Source: Thermoanaerobaculales bacterium (GTDB lineage: Bacteria > Acidobacteriota > Thermoanaerobaculia > Thermoanaerobaculales > Sulfomarinibacteraceae). Taken from it: a stretch of DNA of 64,000 bases. The notes under the pieces were generated by a model that was not told where the DNA came from, did not search any database, and saw only the letters and a program-made list of their open reading frames with translations. Position 1 is the first letter of the stretch, and every line of letters starts with the position of its first letter. A program made the position numbers and the translations under genes. The stretch is from the NCBI GenBank assembly GCA_029287235.1, contig JARFRM010000284.1, positions 1 to 64,000 of the forward strand, given 5' to 3'. Positions 40,735 through 54,704 of this stretch are shown one piece after another.

Positions 40735-43700
40735 CTACGGCTCGGGGGTCGGTTCTGCTTCGAGCGCCCCCGCGCTCTTTGCCCGAAGCGCATTGAGAAA
40801 CGCCGGTATCGCCGTGCCGAGGTCATCGAAGAGAGTGTAGAAGACCGGTACCACGAGGAGGGTCAACAGGGTCGCGGTGGTCAGACCGCCGATGAGGGTG
40901 AGACCGAAGCTGGTGTAGCTCAGACCGATGGAGTTGGTCCCGGACAGAGTCACCGGGATCATCCCGCAGATGGTGGTCAGGGCGGTCATCATGATCGGCC
41001 GGAAGCGGCGTTGGGCTGCGGTGAGCAGAGCCTCGCCGCGCTCCATCCCCGATCCCCGGAGACGATTGACATAATCCACCAGGACGATGCCGTTGTTGAC
41101 CACAACACCGATGAGCAGGACCAATCCGACGCCACCGAGAAAGTCGAGGTTGTAGCCGAAGACGAAGTGGGTCCAGTAGACCCCGAGCCCGGCCAAGGGG
41201 ATGGTGAGGATGATCGACAACGGCAGCGAGAAGCTCTCGAAGAGAAAACCCATGAGGAGATAGATGAAGACCACCGACAGGAGCGCCGCCAGTCCCAGAC
41301 TCTTGAGATCCTCGGCCGCGCTGTCCGCCCTCGGCGGTCGTCCGAGCCGCACGCCCTCGGGCAGCTCGATGGCCCTCTCCAACGCGGTCACCCGTTTCCT
41401 CGTCTCGTCCTCGCTGCCCTCCTCGAGCTCCAGGGTGATGGTGTGCGAGGTCTGTTTGTCGCGGCGGAAGATCCGACGCGCGGTCTTGAGGTAGGAGGTG
41501 TCGGTGACCGAGGACAGCGGGACGAACCCACCCGAACCGGTCGGCAGATAGAAGCTCTTGAGCTGGGTCAAGGTCTCGCGGTCCTCTTCGGCGAATCGAA
41601 TCCTCACCGGGATGTCGTTGCCGTCCGTGCGGTAGCGGTTGAGCTGCTGACCGCGCAGGGCATAGCCCACCATCCCGGCCACCACCCGGGGGCTGATGTT
41701 CTGCGCCTGGGCCCTTTCGCGGTCGATGACGAGCCCGAGCTCCGACGGCGCCGGGTCACCGGTGGCCTTGACACCCAGCACCCCGGGAATCGCGGTGAAG
41801 AGCGCCTCGAGATTTTCGGCGGTGGTCTCGAGCTGCTCGGAGTCATCGCCGTAGAGGGCGATGACGTGGACCTGCTCACCCTTTTCTTCCGACTCGGATT
41901 CCGAGCCGGTGTAATAGGTGATCCCGGGACGCTCCGGGAACCTCTCGAGCATCAGCTCGGTCACCTCCCGCGGCGTCAGATCGGTGGTTCGAGGATTGTT
42001 GAAGAAGCCCTGAACCTCGCCAAAGGTCTCGCGGTGGAAGATGAACCAACCCGAGAGTCCGAACTCCTCGGCCGAGCTCTCGACGATGGACTCGCACTCG
42101 AGGAAGAAGGCATCGGCCTCCTCCAAGGTGGTGCTTCTCGGCAGACGTACATCAATCTCGAACCCGCCGCGCTCCTCCTCTTGAATCTCGACGAACTTGA
42201 CCTGCCTCATCGGAACCGCTGCGGTGATGGCAAAGACCACCATCACCCCGATCACCAGGTCCAGCCGGTGGCGGAGGAAGACCCCGAGCAGTCGACCGTA
42301 GAGATGGTTGAGACGCCCGAAGGTGGCGTGGTAGATCCTCTCCATCAGGGCCACGAACCGCCGGTAGACTGGTCTGAAGATCCACTCCCGCCGGGTCTCG
42401 CCATCGCCGTTGCTAAGGGTCAGATAGACGCTGAGCGGGACAAAGATCCCGGCCACCATCAGCGACGCCAGGAGCGCGACCGAGATCGGGATCGACAACC
42501 GCAGGAGAAAGAACTGGGCCTGGCCCCCCACCAGCGAGACCGGAAGAAAGACCACGATCGTGGTCAGGGTGGCCATGGTGATGGCCAGGGCGATCTCCGC
42601 GGTCCCTCTGATGGCCGCCTCGCGCCGCGGCACCCCGGAGCGGGCGAGACGGTGGATGTTCTCTGCGACCACCACCGAGTTGTCGACCAACAGCCCCACC
42701 GAGATCATCAGCGCCAGCAGCGAGAGGATGTTGAGCGACTCTTCGGCGAAAAACATGGCCGTCAGCGCGATGAGCATGCTCAGGGGGATGGCCAGGGTGA
42801 TGATCAACGTCATTCTCAACCGACGGAGAAAGAAGTAGAGCACCAGGACCGCAAAGATCCCGCCGATCTTACCGCTGTCGAGGAGGGTGTCGAGGCTCTC
42901 GGTGATCACAGCTCCCTGGTCAAAAAGCGGCACCATGAAGATCCGCTGGAGCGCCGGGTTGTCCTGCATCCGTCGAAGCTCAAGACGGATGGACCGCGCC
43001 ACCTGGAGGGTGTTGGCGTCACCCTCCTTGAGAACCACCAGGGCCACCGCCGGACGCGAGTTGGCCCGCACCCGAAAACGGGCTTCGGGCTCCTTGTAGC
43101 TCACGGTGCCGATGTCGCGCAGCCGCACCCTTGGTGCGATGTAGCGGTCCTCGAGCTCCTCGAGGCTGTCGTATCGCGCCACCGATCGCAACAGCAACTT
43201 GCGTCCGGAGTAGCGGACATCGCCGGAGGCCATGGTGAAGTTGTCGGCGCCGAGCTGTTGGGCCAGAGCGTAGATGTTGAGACCCGCGGCCTCGGTGCGC
43301 TCACGGTCGAGCTCGATGAAGATCTCCTTCTCCAGTGCGCCGTTGACCTCCACCGAGGCGACGCCCTCGAGCCGCTGCAGCCGGACGACGATCTGTTTCT
43401 GGATCAGGGTGTAGGGGTCGGTGAGCCCGGGATCGATGGCGAGCCCGACCACAAAGACCGGGATCGCCGATTCGTCCTCCTTGCGGATGTAGATCCGGTC
43501 CGCGTCCGCCGGAAGCAGCGCCCGGGCCCGCTCGATCCTGTCGCGCACCTCGCGGTAGGCCACATCCATATCGGTGCCGCTCTTGAAGTTGAGGAAGCAG
43601 CGGCCGAAACCCGTGGTGGAGAAGGAAAACAGCGATTCGAGACCGCGGACGGTGCTGAGCTCGTCCTCGAGGGGCAGGATGACCTTGTCGAGAACCTCCT

Positions 43701-43895
43701 GGGCCGGCGCATCCCGCCACGGGACGTTGACCGCGAGGAAGGGAGGAGAGAAACCCGATGGGATCAGCTCCAGGGGGATTCCCAGCGCCGCCACCACCCC
43801 GATGACCACCATGGACGCGAGCAGTACCAGAACCCCGATCCGGCGGTTGAGGGAGAACCGCGGCAGGGCCTCCTCGATGTGGCGTTTGTCCCCGG

Positions 43896-43899
<4 letters not shown>
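40735..43899 (-). CDS. RND efflux/AcrB family permease
   Basis: About 1054 aa, tandem RND architecture, VVNNGIVLVDYVNRLR, conserved TM regions. Confidence 0.9.
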
Positions 43900-47350
<3,451 letters not shown>

Positions 47351-47354
<4 letters not shown>

Positions 47355-48490
47355 GCGTCGGCCTCGGTCTCAGCGCCGTTGTCGACATCCCCGCCTTCTT
47401 CATCCCCGTCATCGTCGTCCGGATCGGGATCACCGGGGAGCCGCACCAACGCCCCGTCCTTGAGGCTGGCCTGGCCCGCGGCCACGATGAGATCGCTCTC
47501 GGCGAGATCCCCCTTGGGCTCGATGTTCTCCACATCCTCGAGCACCCGATCCACCTTGATGCGCTCGACCCGGCGCTCTTCACCGAGCCGGAAGACAAAG
47601 AGCTGGTCGTTGTCGTAGACCACCGCTCGTTTCGGCAGGAGAAGCGCATCCTCGTGGACCGCCGTCACGAGCTCGACCTCGACATACATCCCGGGCCGGA
47701 GACTCTCCTGTCGAGGGGTGGCCACGGTGACCTTGACCGTCCCGGTGCCCGGGTCGACCACCGGCGAGATCCGGTCCACCGAGCCGACAAAGCTCACCCC
47801 GCCGATGGCCTCCGCCGTGAGCCTGGCGTCGAGCCCGGTGGCGAGATCCGGAAGCTCCTTCTCGGGGACATAGATCCGCGCCACGATGGAGTCGAAGTCG
47901 ACGATTCGAAAGAGCGGCTGGTTGAGGGTCACGTAGTCCCCGACATTGACCATTCGCTCGGTGACGATTCCGGCAAACGGCGCCCGAACCTCGGTGTAGG
48001 CGAGATTCCTTCGGGCGTCCTCCACGGCAATCTCGGCCTGATCGAAGAGCAGGGCCGCGTCGTTGAAGACCTGTTCGCTGACCAGGCTGCGTTCAAAGAG
48101 GTTCTTCTGCCGATCAAACTCGCGGGTGGCCTGACGGAGCTCGATCTCGGCCTTGTTGAGCGCGCTCTTCTGGGCATCGTCCTGAAGCCGGATGAGGAGC
48201 GCGCCGGCGCCCACCGCATCACCCTCCTCAACGCGAAGCTCAACCACCCGCCGTTGGGCTTCGGCAAAGACCCGCACATCCCGTTCCGCTTCGAGGGTGG
48301 CGGAGAACCGCAGCACAGACTCGATGGTGCCGCGCTCGAGCTCGATCACTTCCACCGGAACCGCCTCTTCGTCGCGGTCCTCGTCGCGGGGGGCGCCTTC
48401 GGCCCAGGTCTTGGAATCGTCGTCTCCGGAACAGGCGGCGAGGGTCAACGCGAGGATCAGGATCAGAAATCCGGAGCTGAAATTCTTCAT
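47351..48490 (-). CDS. RND efflux periplasmic adaptor (membrane fusion) subunit
   Basis: Lipoprotein signal LTLAACSGDD, FAEAQRRVVELRVEEGDAVGAGALL, YTEVRAPFAGIVTERMVNVGDYV. Confidence 0.9.
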
Positions 48491-48751
48491 GAGTGGCGGC
48501 TCATCCCTTCAGATCGTCATGGGCTGTCTCAACATCTTCAGCGGCAGAATCCGGGCGCAGGTTTCCCGCACCCGCAGAATCGCCGTCTTTACATTAAACG
48601 AAGAACCCTCGTCCGGGTTATCTACCGGAGCGAGCGCGACCGTCTCCACGCCGCCATCGAAGGAACCCGTGACGGGCAGCCCGTACGGATCGATTGGGTC
48701 TTCGAGCTCCAACCGAAGTCTGTCGCCGTCGTTGGTTTGCGGGGAGTCCGA

Positions 48752-49663
48752 CTACTCTCCCGATTCGTTTTCGGGTCGCGTCCGCCAGCGCCGGTGCATC
48801 CAGACCCACTGCTCCGGCCAGGCCCGTACCTGCCACTCCACCGCGGCGGTCGCCTCGGCCGTCATCACCTCGACCTTCTCCGCCAGGCTCCCCTCTTCGG
48901 GCACCTTGAGCGGAGGGTAGACCTTGATCTTGTGGGTTCCGTCGGGTTTTCGGTGGATGAAACCGGGCATGATCGGGCACCGCGCCCTGAGGGCGAGCAT
49001 CGCGGCGCCGGATGGCGTCCAGGCGAGCCGGTTGAAGAAAGGGACAAAGACCCCGGGGATGCTCGGAATGTCCTGATCGATGAGCAGGCCGACTCCTCTG
49101 CCCTTGCCGAGTGCGCGAATCAACTGCCGCCCGGCCGAGATTCCCCGCAGGATGACCTCGCTGCCGAATCGAGAACGAAGGGTGGTCACCAGATCATCCA
49201 CCCTTGTGTCGTCGAGCTCGCGGACGGCGACGGTGATGGGGACCCCGGCGACACCCAACCGGGCGTTGAGGAGCTCCCAATTGCCGAGGTGCCCGGTGGC
49301 GAGAATCCCGCCCCTGCCCCCTTCGAGAGCGTCAAAGAGGTACTCGATCCCCTCGATCTCGCACATCCGCTCGACATCAGCGGTATCCGCCCGCCACAAC
49401 CACGCGATCTCGGCGAGCACCCGACCGAGGTGATCGGCGCAGCCCCTCATGATCTGATCGCGCTGTTTCTCATCGAGCTCGGGGAACGCAATCGCAATAT
49501 TGTCGCGCATTCGTTTCCGCTCGCGCTTGCTGAACTTCAAGGCAAGACGAGTCAGGATCCTTGCGGGAAATCGAGTGAGCCGAAGCGGCAGCCGGCTACC
49601 CACGGCGAGGATCCCTCGGAGCGTGTGGTATACGAGGTTGTCGCGGGTGGCGCGGTCCATCAT
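48752..49663 (-). CDS. Lipid A biosynthesis lauroyl/lysophospholipid acyltransferase family (LpxL/HtrB)
   Basis: ATGHLGNWEL motif, LLIDQDIPSIPGVFVPFF, WVWMHRRWRTRP. Confidence 0.88.
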   Translation of the reverse strand: MMDRATRDNLVYHTLRGILAVGSRLPLRLTRFPARILTRLALKFSKRERKRMRDNIAIAFPELDEKQRDQIMRGCADHLGRVLAEIAWLWRADTADVERMCEIEGIEYLFDALEGGRGGILATGHLGNWELLNARLGVAGVPITVAVRELDDTRVDDLVTTLRSRFGSEVILRGISAGRQLIRALGKGRGVGLLIDQDIPSIPGVFVPFFNRLAWTPSGAAMLALRARCPIMPGFIHRKPDGTHKIKVYPPLKVPEEGSLAEKVEVMTAEATAAVEWQVRAWPEQWVWMHRRWRTRPENESGE

Positions 49664-49770
49664 GCGAGTGTAGCTTTTCCCGGGGCGATCGGCATTGGAA
49701 ACCGATGTTGTTCTCCCCGGGGAAAGGACGAATGGCGGACCGGCGCCGCAAACCCTACGCCTTCGCGGCT

Positions 49771-51714
49771 CTACTCGGCGGGTTTCGTGGTCACGAGTGC
49801 GGCGAACGCCGGCCGGCCGTGCAGCCGTTTGAATCGTCTGTCGTCAGCCAGACGTGCAAGCTCGCCCGGAGTGGACCACTCGGCGTAGCTCTCGATGTCC
49901 GCCAGAGCGCCCTCGACATCGTCGAGACGCTGAAGGCGAACCGCGGCACGCAGGCGGTAGGCCGGGCCGGGCCGTGAGGCGCGCTCGATGCTCACACCAA
50001 GATCGCTCATGATCCCGTTGATGTCGGCGCCCGTCAGAGCGGCGGATGCGGCCCTCAGATAGTGAAGTCGTCCGCCGGCATCGAAGGTTCGGCGAATCCC
50101 CTCACTCGCCACCGACGCCGCAGCCGGGGCCCTCCCGTTTTGGATCAAGAGCTCGGCAAGGTCAATGTAGGGCGCTTCGAAACCCGGCCGCAGCTCCATC
50201 GCCCTCCGGAAGGATGCTTCCGCGCGTTTCGGATCGGTTTCGACCACGCAGTTGCCGAGATACCACAGCAGAACCGGGCTCGAGGGATCCTCTGCGAGTT
50301 CGATTTCGAAAAGCTCTGCCGCCCGTTTCAGGTCGCCGTCGGCCTTCGCTTCGAGCGCCTGCCGGTGGATGGGGGCGAGATGGATGGCGTCGACGGGGTT
50401 ACGCCGTGTGCCGGCAGCCTCGCCCGGACTTCCGGCGACATAGCCGAGGGCCAGAAGCGCAGCCTCTTCGTCCGCGCTCAGCGCGATGGCCTCACCTTCG
50501 AAGGACTCGTCGTCGGGTCGGATCTCGGCCAGTCGCCGGCTGAGATCCACCGCCGTTTCGGGTCGGACCGAGGCCAGATCGCGGAGCTCGTTCGGGTCGG
50601 AAGCGAGGTCGTAGAGTTCCGGTCGCGGCGACTCGATGTATTTCGAGGAACCATGAACAACGGCAAAGAGCGGCGCCCAACCATGCTGCAGATAACCCTC
50701 CAGGCTCTCCATGTATACGATCCGGTCGGCGGTGGTGGGGTCTTTGCCCCGCAGGGTCGGCATCAACGACACCCCGTCTTCGGCGGTTGTGATTCCGAGC
50801 AGATCTCTCAGGGTCGGGGCGAGGTCGACCAGACCCACCGGCCGCCCGTGCCGAACGGCCTCGGTCTGACCGGGCGTGTGGATGAGCAGCGGTACCCGGG
50901 TCGTGGCCTCATAGAGAAGGATGCCGTGGGTCTCCTCGCCGTGCTCACCCAGGGCCTCACCATGGTCGCCGGCGATGATCACCAGCGTGGAGTCGAAGAG
51001 CCCCTTGGTGACGAGTGAGCCGATCAACCGCCCGACCTCGTTGTCCGTGTAGGCGACCTCGCCGGCGTAGGGTCGATCGGCGAAGCGCCCGGCGAAGGGC
51101 GGGGGCGGTTCGTAGGGCGCGTGCGGGTCAAAGAGATGGACCCAGACAAACCAGGGCGTTGGCCGGGTCGCGATCCACTCGGCGGCGAGGCGGACGGTGT
51201 CCCCGGCGCGACGTTCCATTCCGTCGCCGACGCGCGGCCGGATGTCCGGCGCGTCGTAGTGATCGAAACCCCGTTTGAATCCGAAGCGCCCATCGACCAC
51301 GTAGGAGCTGACGAAGGCGCCGGTCGCATAGCCCAGGTCGTGCAGCTCCTCGGCGATGAGCGGCACACCGGGTCCGACCACAACCGCGAGGTTCTTGCGC
51401 ACCCCATGGTTGAATGGGTGGAGCCCGGAGAAGATGGTCGTGTGCGACGGCATCGTCTGGGGAACCGATGCCTCACACCGTTCAAAAAGATGACTTCGGC
51501 CGGCGATGCGATCGATATTCGGGCTGACCTTGGGGTCGCCACCATAGCAGCCGAGCACGTCGGCACGGGTGGTGTCGAGGGTAATGAGCAGGATATTCGG
51601 ATGAGGGGCTTCGGCCTTGGGGGACACGGCGGTGGTAGCGGGAGCCGATCCCGACCCGGCCGCGACCGAAAGCAGCACGGCAAGCGTCACGGCTGAGATT
51701 CTGCAATGCGCCAT
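49771..51714 (-). CDS. Sulfatase-fold hydrolase with C-terminal TPR region
   Basis: PNILLITLDTTRADVLGCYG, PQTMPSHTTIFSGLHPFNHGVR, IAGDHGEALGEHGE; TPR-like C-terminus. Confidence 0.87.
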   Translation of the reverse strand: MAHCRISAVTLAVLLSVAAGSGSAPATTAVSPKAEAPHPNILLITLDTTRADVLGCYGGDPKVSPNIDRIAGRSHLFERCEASVPQTMPSHTTIFSGLHPFNHGVRKNLAVVVGPGVPLIAEELHDLGYATGAFVSSYVVDGRFGFKRGFDHYDAPDIRPRVGDGMERRAGDTVRLAAEWIATRPTPWFVWVHLFDPHAPYEPPPPFAGRFADRPYAGEVAYTDNEVGRLIGSLVTKGLFDSTLVIIAGDHGEALGEHGEETHGILLYEATTRVPLLIHTPGQTEAVRHGRPVGLVDLAPTLRDLLGITTAEDGVSLMPTLRGKDPTTADRIVYMESLEGYLQHGWAPLFAVVHGSSKYIESPRPELYDLASDPNELRDLASVRPETAVDLSRRLAEIRPDDESFEGEAIALSADEEAALLALGYVAGSPGEAAGTRRNPVDAIHLAPIHRQALEAKADGDLKRAAELFEIELAEDPSSPVLLWYLGNCVVETDPKRAEASFRRAMELRPGFEAPYIDLAELLIQNGRAPAAASVASEGIRRTFDAGGRLHYLRAASAALTGADINGIMSDLGVSIERASRPGPAYRLRAAVRLQRLDDVEGALADIESYAEWSTPGELARLADDRRFKRLHGRPAFAALVTTKPAE

Positions 51715-51855
51715 GGAAACCCTCTCGTCGAGGAGGATACGGCAAACTCGCCCTTGAGTCCCGATCAGCGTACCACCGGGGGGGGATCGGTACCGTGTCC
51801 GCCTCACACCGACAACGCCGTCCATGTGTTGTAGAGTGTCCCTCGGGGAGACCTG

Positions 51856-54513
51856 ATGAAACGAACCGGAACGAAAACCCGCCTCACAACCACCACAGTT
51901 CTGTTCCTGGCTGCGACCACCGTTCTCGCGCTGGAACCGCCGACGGCCGAACAGATCGAGAACTACCGACAGGACGGGACACTCGCCGCCAGGGCTGACG
52001 CCGCTCGATCCTTCGGCAATCACCGGGTGGCGCCGCAACTCGCAGCACGTTTCGGAGCGCAGGCGACCGTCCTCAAGGCGCTGCCCGATGCGCCCTCGGT
52101 GCTCCCGTCCGACGGGTCGCCTCGGGTTCTCACCCTGCTCATCGCCTTCGAAGACATGCCGGGCTTCACCGATCCCGCCATTGTCCACGATCGGATCTAC
52201 GGCGATGGCGAGGCCGAAGCGTTTCCCTACGAAAGCATGACCAACTTCTACCGGCGATCGTCCTACGGTCAACTCGAGATCGCGGGCTCGACTCTCGGTT
52301 GGTACACAACTCCCTACCAACGATCCGAAGTCGTGGAGAGCTACATCGGGCGCCAGGCTCTCATCAAGGAGGTCATCACCCACCACGACACCGAGGGCCA
52401 CGATTTCTCGCAGTACGACAATGACGGCGACGGGGTCATCGATTACCTCGTCATCATCTGGACCGGCGCCCACGGTGAGTGGGCCGAATTCTGGTGGGGT
52501 TACAAGACGAGCTTCTTCAACGACAACTTCACGGTCGACGGGGTCAAGGTCGGGACCTATTCGTGGCAGTGGGAGAACTACGACTGGCCGGGCGAGTTCA
52601 CTCCCGAGGTTCTGATCCACGAAACCGGTCACGCCCTCGGACTGCCCGACTTCTACGACTACGACGATGCCATCGGTCCCAGGGGCGGCGTCGGCGGGAT
52701 GGACCAGATGGATGGCAACTGGGGCGACCACAACGCCTTCTCCAAGTGGGTGCTGGGCTGGCTTGAACCCGAAATCTACAACCAGGATCTTCACTCCATT
52801 GTGTTCTCCCCCTCCGACGCTTTTCCCGACGCCGCGGTCCTCATGCACGGCGACCCAGTCGCCGACCCCTTCGCCGAGTACTACCTGGTCCAGGCCCGTC
52901 AGCCGGAGGGAAACGACGCCGAGCTTCCGACCCGCGGCGTGCTCATCTGGCACATTGACGCCCGGACCGATGCCGACGGCCATTTCCTCTACAACAACTC
53001 CTACACCGAGCACAAGCTGCTGCGACTCATGGAAGCCGACGGCCTCGAGGAGATCGAACAGGGCAGGCGCGCGGACGCCGACGACTTCTACTCGGTCGGC
53101 GATGTCTTCGATAGCGACAGCTTCCCGAGCTCTCACCGCTATGACGGAGTGCCGACAAACCTCTCCATCAACAGCATCTCCCACAGCTGGGCGGGCCCCG
53201 ACATGCAGATCGGAGCCGATCTCGGCTCCGGCTGCGCCCTGTGGTGCGACTCGTCGGTGACCCCCAACGCCTGGCCCGGGGTTCCCATCAGCTTCAACGG
53301 ATCTCTGGACACCGCCAATTGCGACGGAACCGCATCCTTCGGGTGGCTCTTCGGTGACGGCGCCGAATCGGGCGACACCAGCGCGTCACACGCCTATGTC
53401 TCCACCGGAACCTACGACTGGAGCGTCAATGCCGAACTCGAGGACGCCACCTGCGCCCACAACGGCTCCGTGCTGGTCTGCACCGATTTCCCGTGCTGGC
53501 AGTGGAGTCCGTCGACGCCGATGATCGAGGCGCGCGCCCAGCACGCCACGGTCGAGCTCGAAGATGGCCGGATCCTCGTCGTCGGCGGTGGGCTCTCGGT
53601 GCCGGAGATCTATGACCCCGAAACCGGGGTCTGGTCGCCGGCTGCGGCGACCGTCTACCCGCACCTCTTCACCCTGGCGGTGCTGCTTCATGACGGACGA
53701 GTCCTTGTGGTGGGCGATGATGCCGATGGCGAACCCGGAACGGAGATCTATGATCCGGCCACCGACGCCTGGGCCACAACCGGTCAGCTCAACCACAACC
53801 GAACCTCCCACTCGGCCATCACTCTCTCCGATGGGCGGGTGCTGGTCGCCGGCGGGATCTTCGGCGGGTTTCCCCATTACGACGAGGTTGAATCTGTCGA
53901 GGTCTTCGACCCTATGTCGGAGTCCTGGTCGGTGATCGGCGCCCTCAACGGAGAACGGTTCTACCCGGGGTTGGCCAACCTCCACGACGGTCGAACCGTG
54001 ATCGCCGGCGCCCGAGAGCTGTCCCTCTTCGACCCGGCGTCCGACGCCCTGACGCGGGCCGCTCCTCTGCCGGCGGAGTGGCAGGCGCCCATCGCCATCA
54101 CGCTTGACGACGGGCGGGTCCTGCTCACCGGGATCGCCAACGCCCCCATGACTCTGCTCTGGAATCCCGTCGACGGACGATGGACCATCGCCGGCCCCAC
54201 GAACACGCTCCGCCAACTTCCAACCGCCAACAAACTGGCCAACGGCCTCGTTCTCGTGACCGGAGGCATCGACATGTCGGGCATTCCCATCGCATCCACC
54301 GAGTTCTTCGACCCGGCGACGAAGAAGTGGTCGTCGGGCTCATCGCTGACCATGGAGCGGGGAGCGCACACGGCGACCCTGACGGCCGCCGGCAACCTGT
54401 TCATCGCGGGTGGATTCACCGATTCGGGACCGACGCCGATCACAAACGGTACCGAGATCTTTGTCCAACCGACCACCCCGCCGAGGGAAATCGGAGGGCG
54501 CGTCTCGCCGTGA
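51856..54513 (+). CDS. M6 family metalloprotease with PKD-like and kelch repeats
   Basis: HETGHALGLPDFYDYD zincin motif; FGWLFGDG PKD-like; repeated ILVVGGG..YDPETGVW kelch units. Confidence 0.85.
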   Translation: MKRTGTKTRLTTTTVLFLAATTVLALEPPTAEQIENYRQDGTLAARADAARSFGNHRVAPQLAARFGAQATVLKALPDAPSVLPSDGSPRVLTLLIAFEDMPGFTDPAIVHDRIYGDGEAEAFPYESMTNFYRRSSYGQLEIAGSTLGWYTTPYQRSEVVESYIGRQALIKEVITHHDTEGHDFSQYDNDGDGVIDYLVIIWTGAHGEWAEFWWGYKTSFFNDNFTVDGVKVGTYSWQWENYDWPGEFTPEVLIHETGHALGLPDFYDYDDAIGPRGGVGGMDQMDGNWGDHNAFSKWVLGWLEPEIYNQDLHSIVFSPSDAFPDAAVLMHGDPVADPFAEYYLVQARQPEGNDAELPTRGVLIWHIDARTDADGHFLYNNSYTEHKLLRLMEADGLEEIEQGRRADADDFYSVGDVFDSDSFPSSHRYDGVPTNLSINSISHSWAGPDMQIGADLGSGCALWCDSSVTPNAWPGVPISFNGSLDTANCDGTASFGWLFGDGAESGDTSASHAYVSTGTYDWSVNAELEDATCAHNGSVLVCTDFPCWQWSPSTPMIEARAQHATVELEDGRILVVGGGLSVPEIYDPETGVWSPAAATVYPHLFTLAVLLHDGRVLVVGDDADGEPGTEIYDPATDAWATTGQLNHNRTSHSAITLSDGRVLVAGGIFGGFPHYDEVESVEVFDPMSESWSVIGALNGERFYPGLANLHDGRTVIAGARELSLFDPASDALTRAAPLPAEWQAPIAITLDDGRVLLTGIANAPMTLLWNPVDGRWTIAGPTNTLRQLPTANKLANGLVLVTGGIDMSGIPIASTEFFDPATKKWSSGSSLTMERGAHTATLTAAGNLFIAGGFTDSGPTPITNGTEIFVQPTTPPREIGGRVSP

Positions 54514-54650
54514 TGGGGGTTAGGGGTTGGAAGGTGAAAAAGTTAGAGAGCTAGGAGTTAGGAATCGACGGAATTGGGGGCAGGCGGGGAACCACGTGCC
54601 CTACGGTGACACGTGCCCTACGGTGATCTGAAGACGCCCAAGGAAAGCAC

Positions 54651-54704
54651 CTTCTCACTTTCTCACTTTCTCACCCTCTGACTTTCTCACTCTTCACTCT
54701 TCCC
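54651..54704. repeat. 8/7-bp array (TTTCTCAC)n spanning the secA stop codon
   Basis: CTTCTCAC TTTCTCAC TTTCTCAC CCTCTGAC TTTCTCAC TCTTCAC TCTTCCC. Confidence 0.88.

Noticed and set aside
48509-48712. 67-aa ORF between adaptor and LpxL-like gene
   Set aside because: Protein-like in part, but no homology recognised by eye and no clear SD; left uncalled.
47654-49888. 744-aa + strand ORF
   Set aside because: Antisense to the adaptor and LpxL-like genes; no recognisable domain.
51715-53184. N-terminal extension of the 49771..53184 ORF
   Set aside because: The sulfatase signal peptide starts at 51714; the extension is antisense to the M6 peptidase gene.
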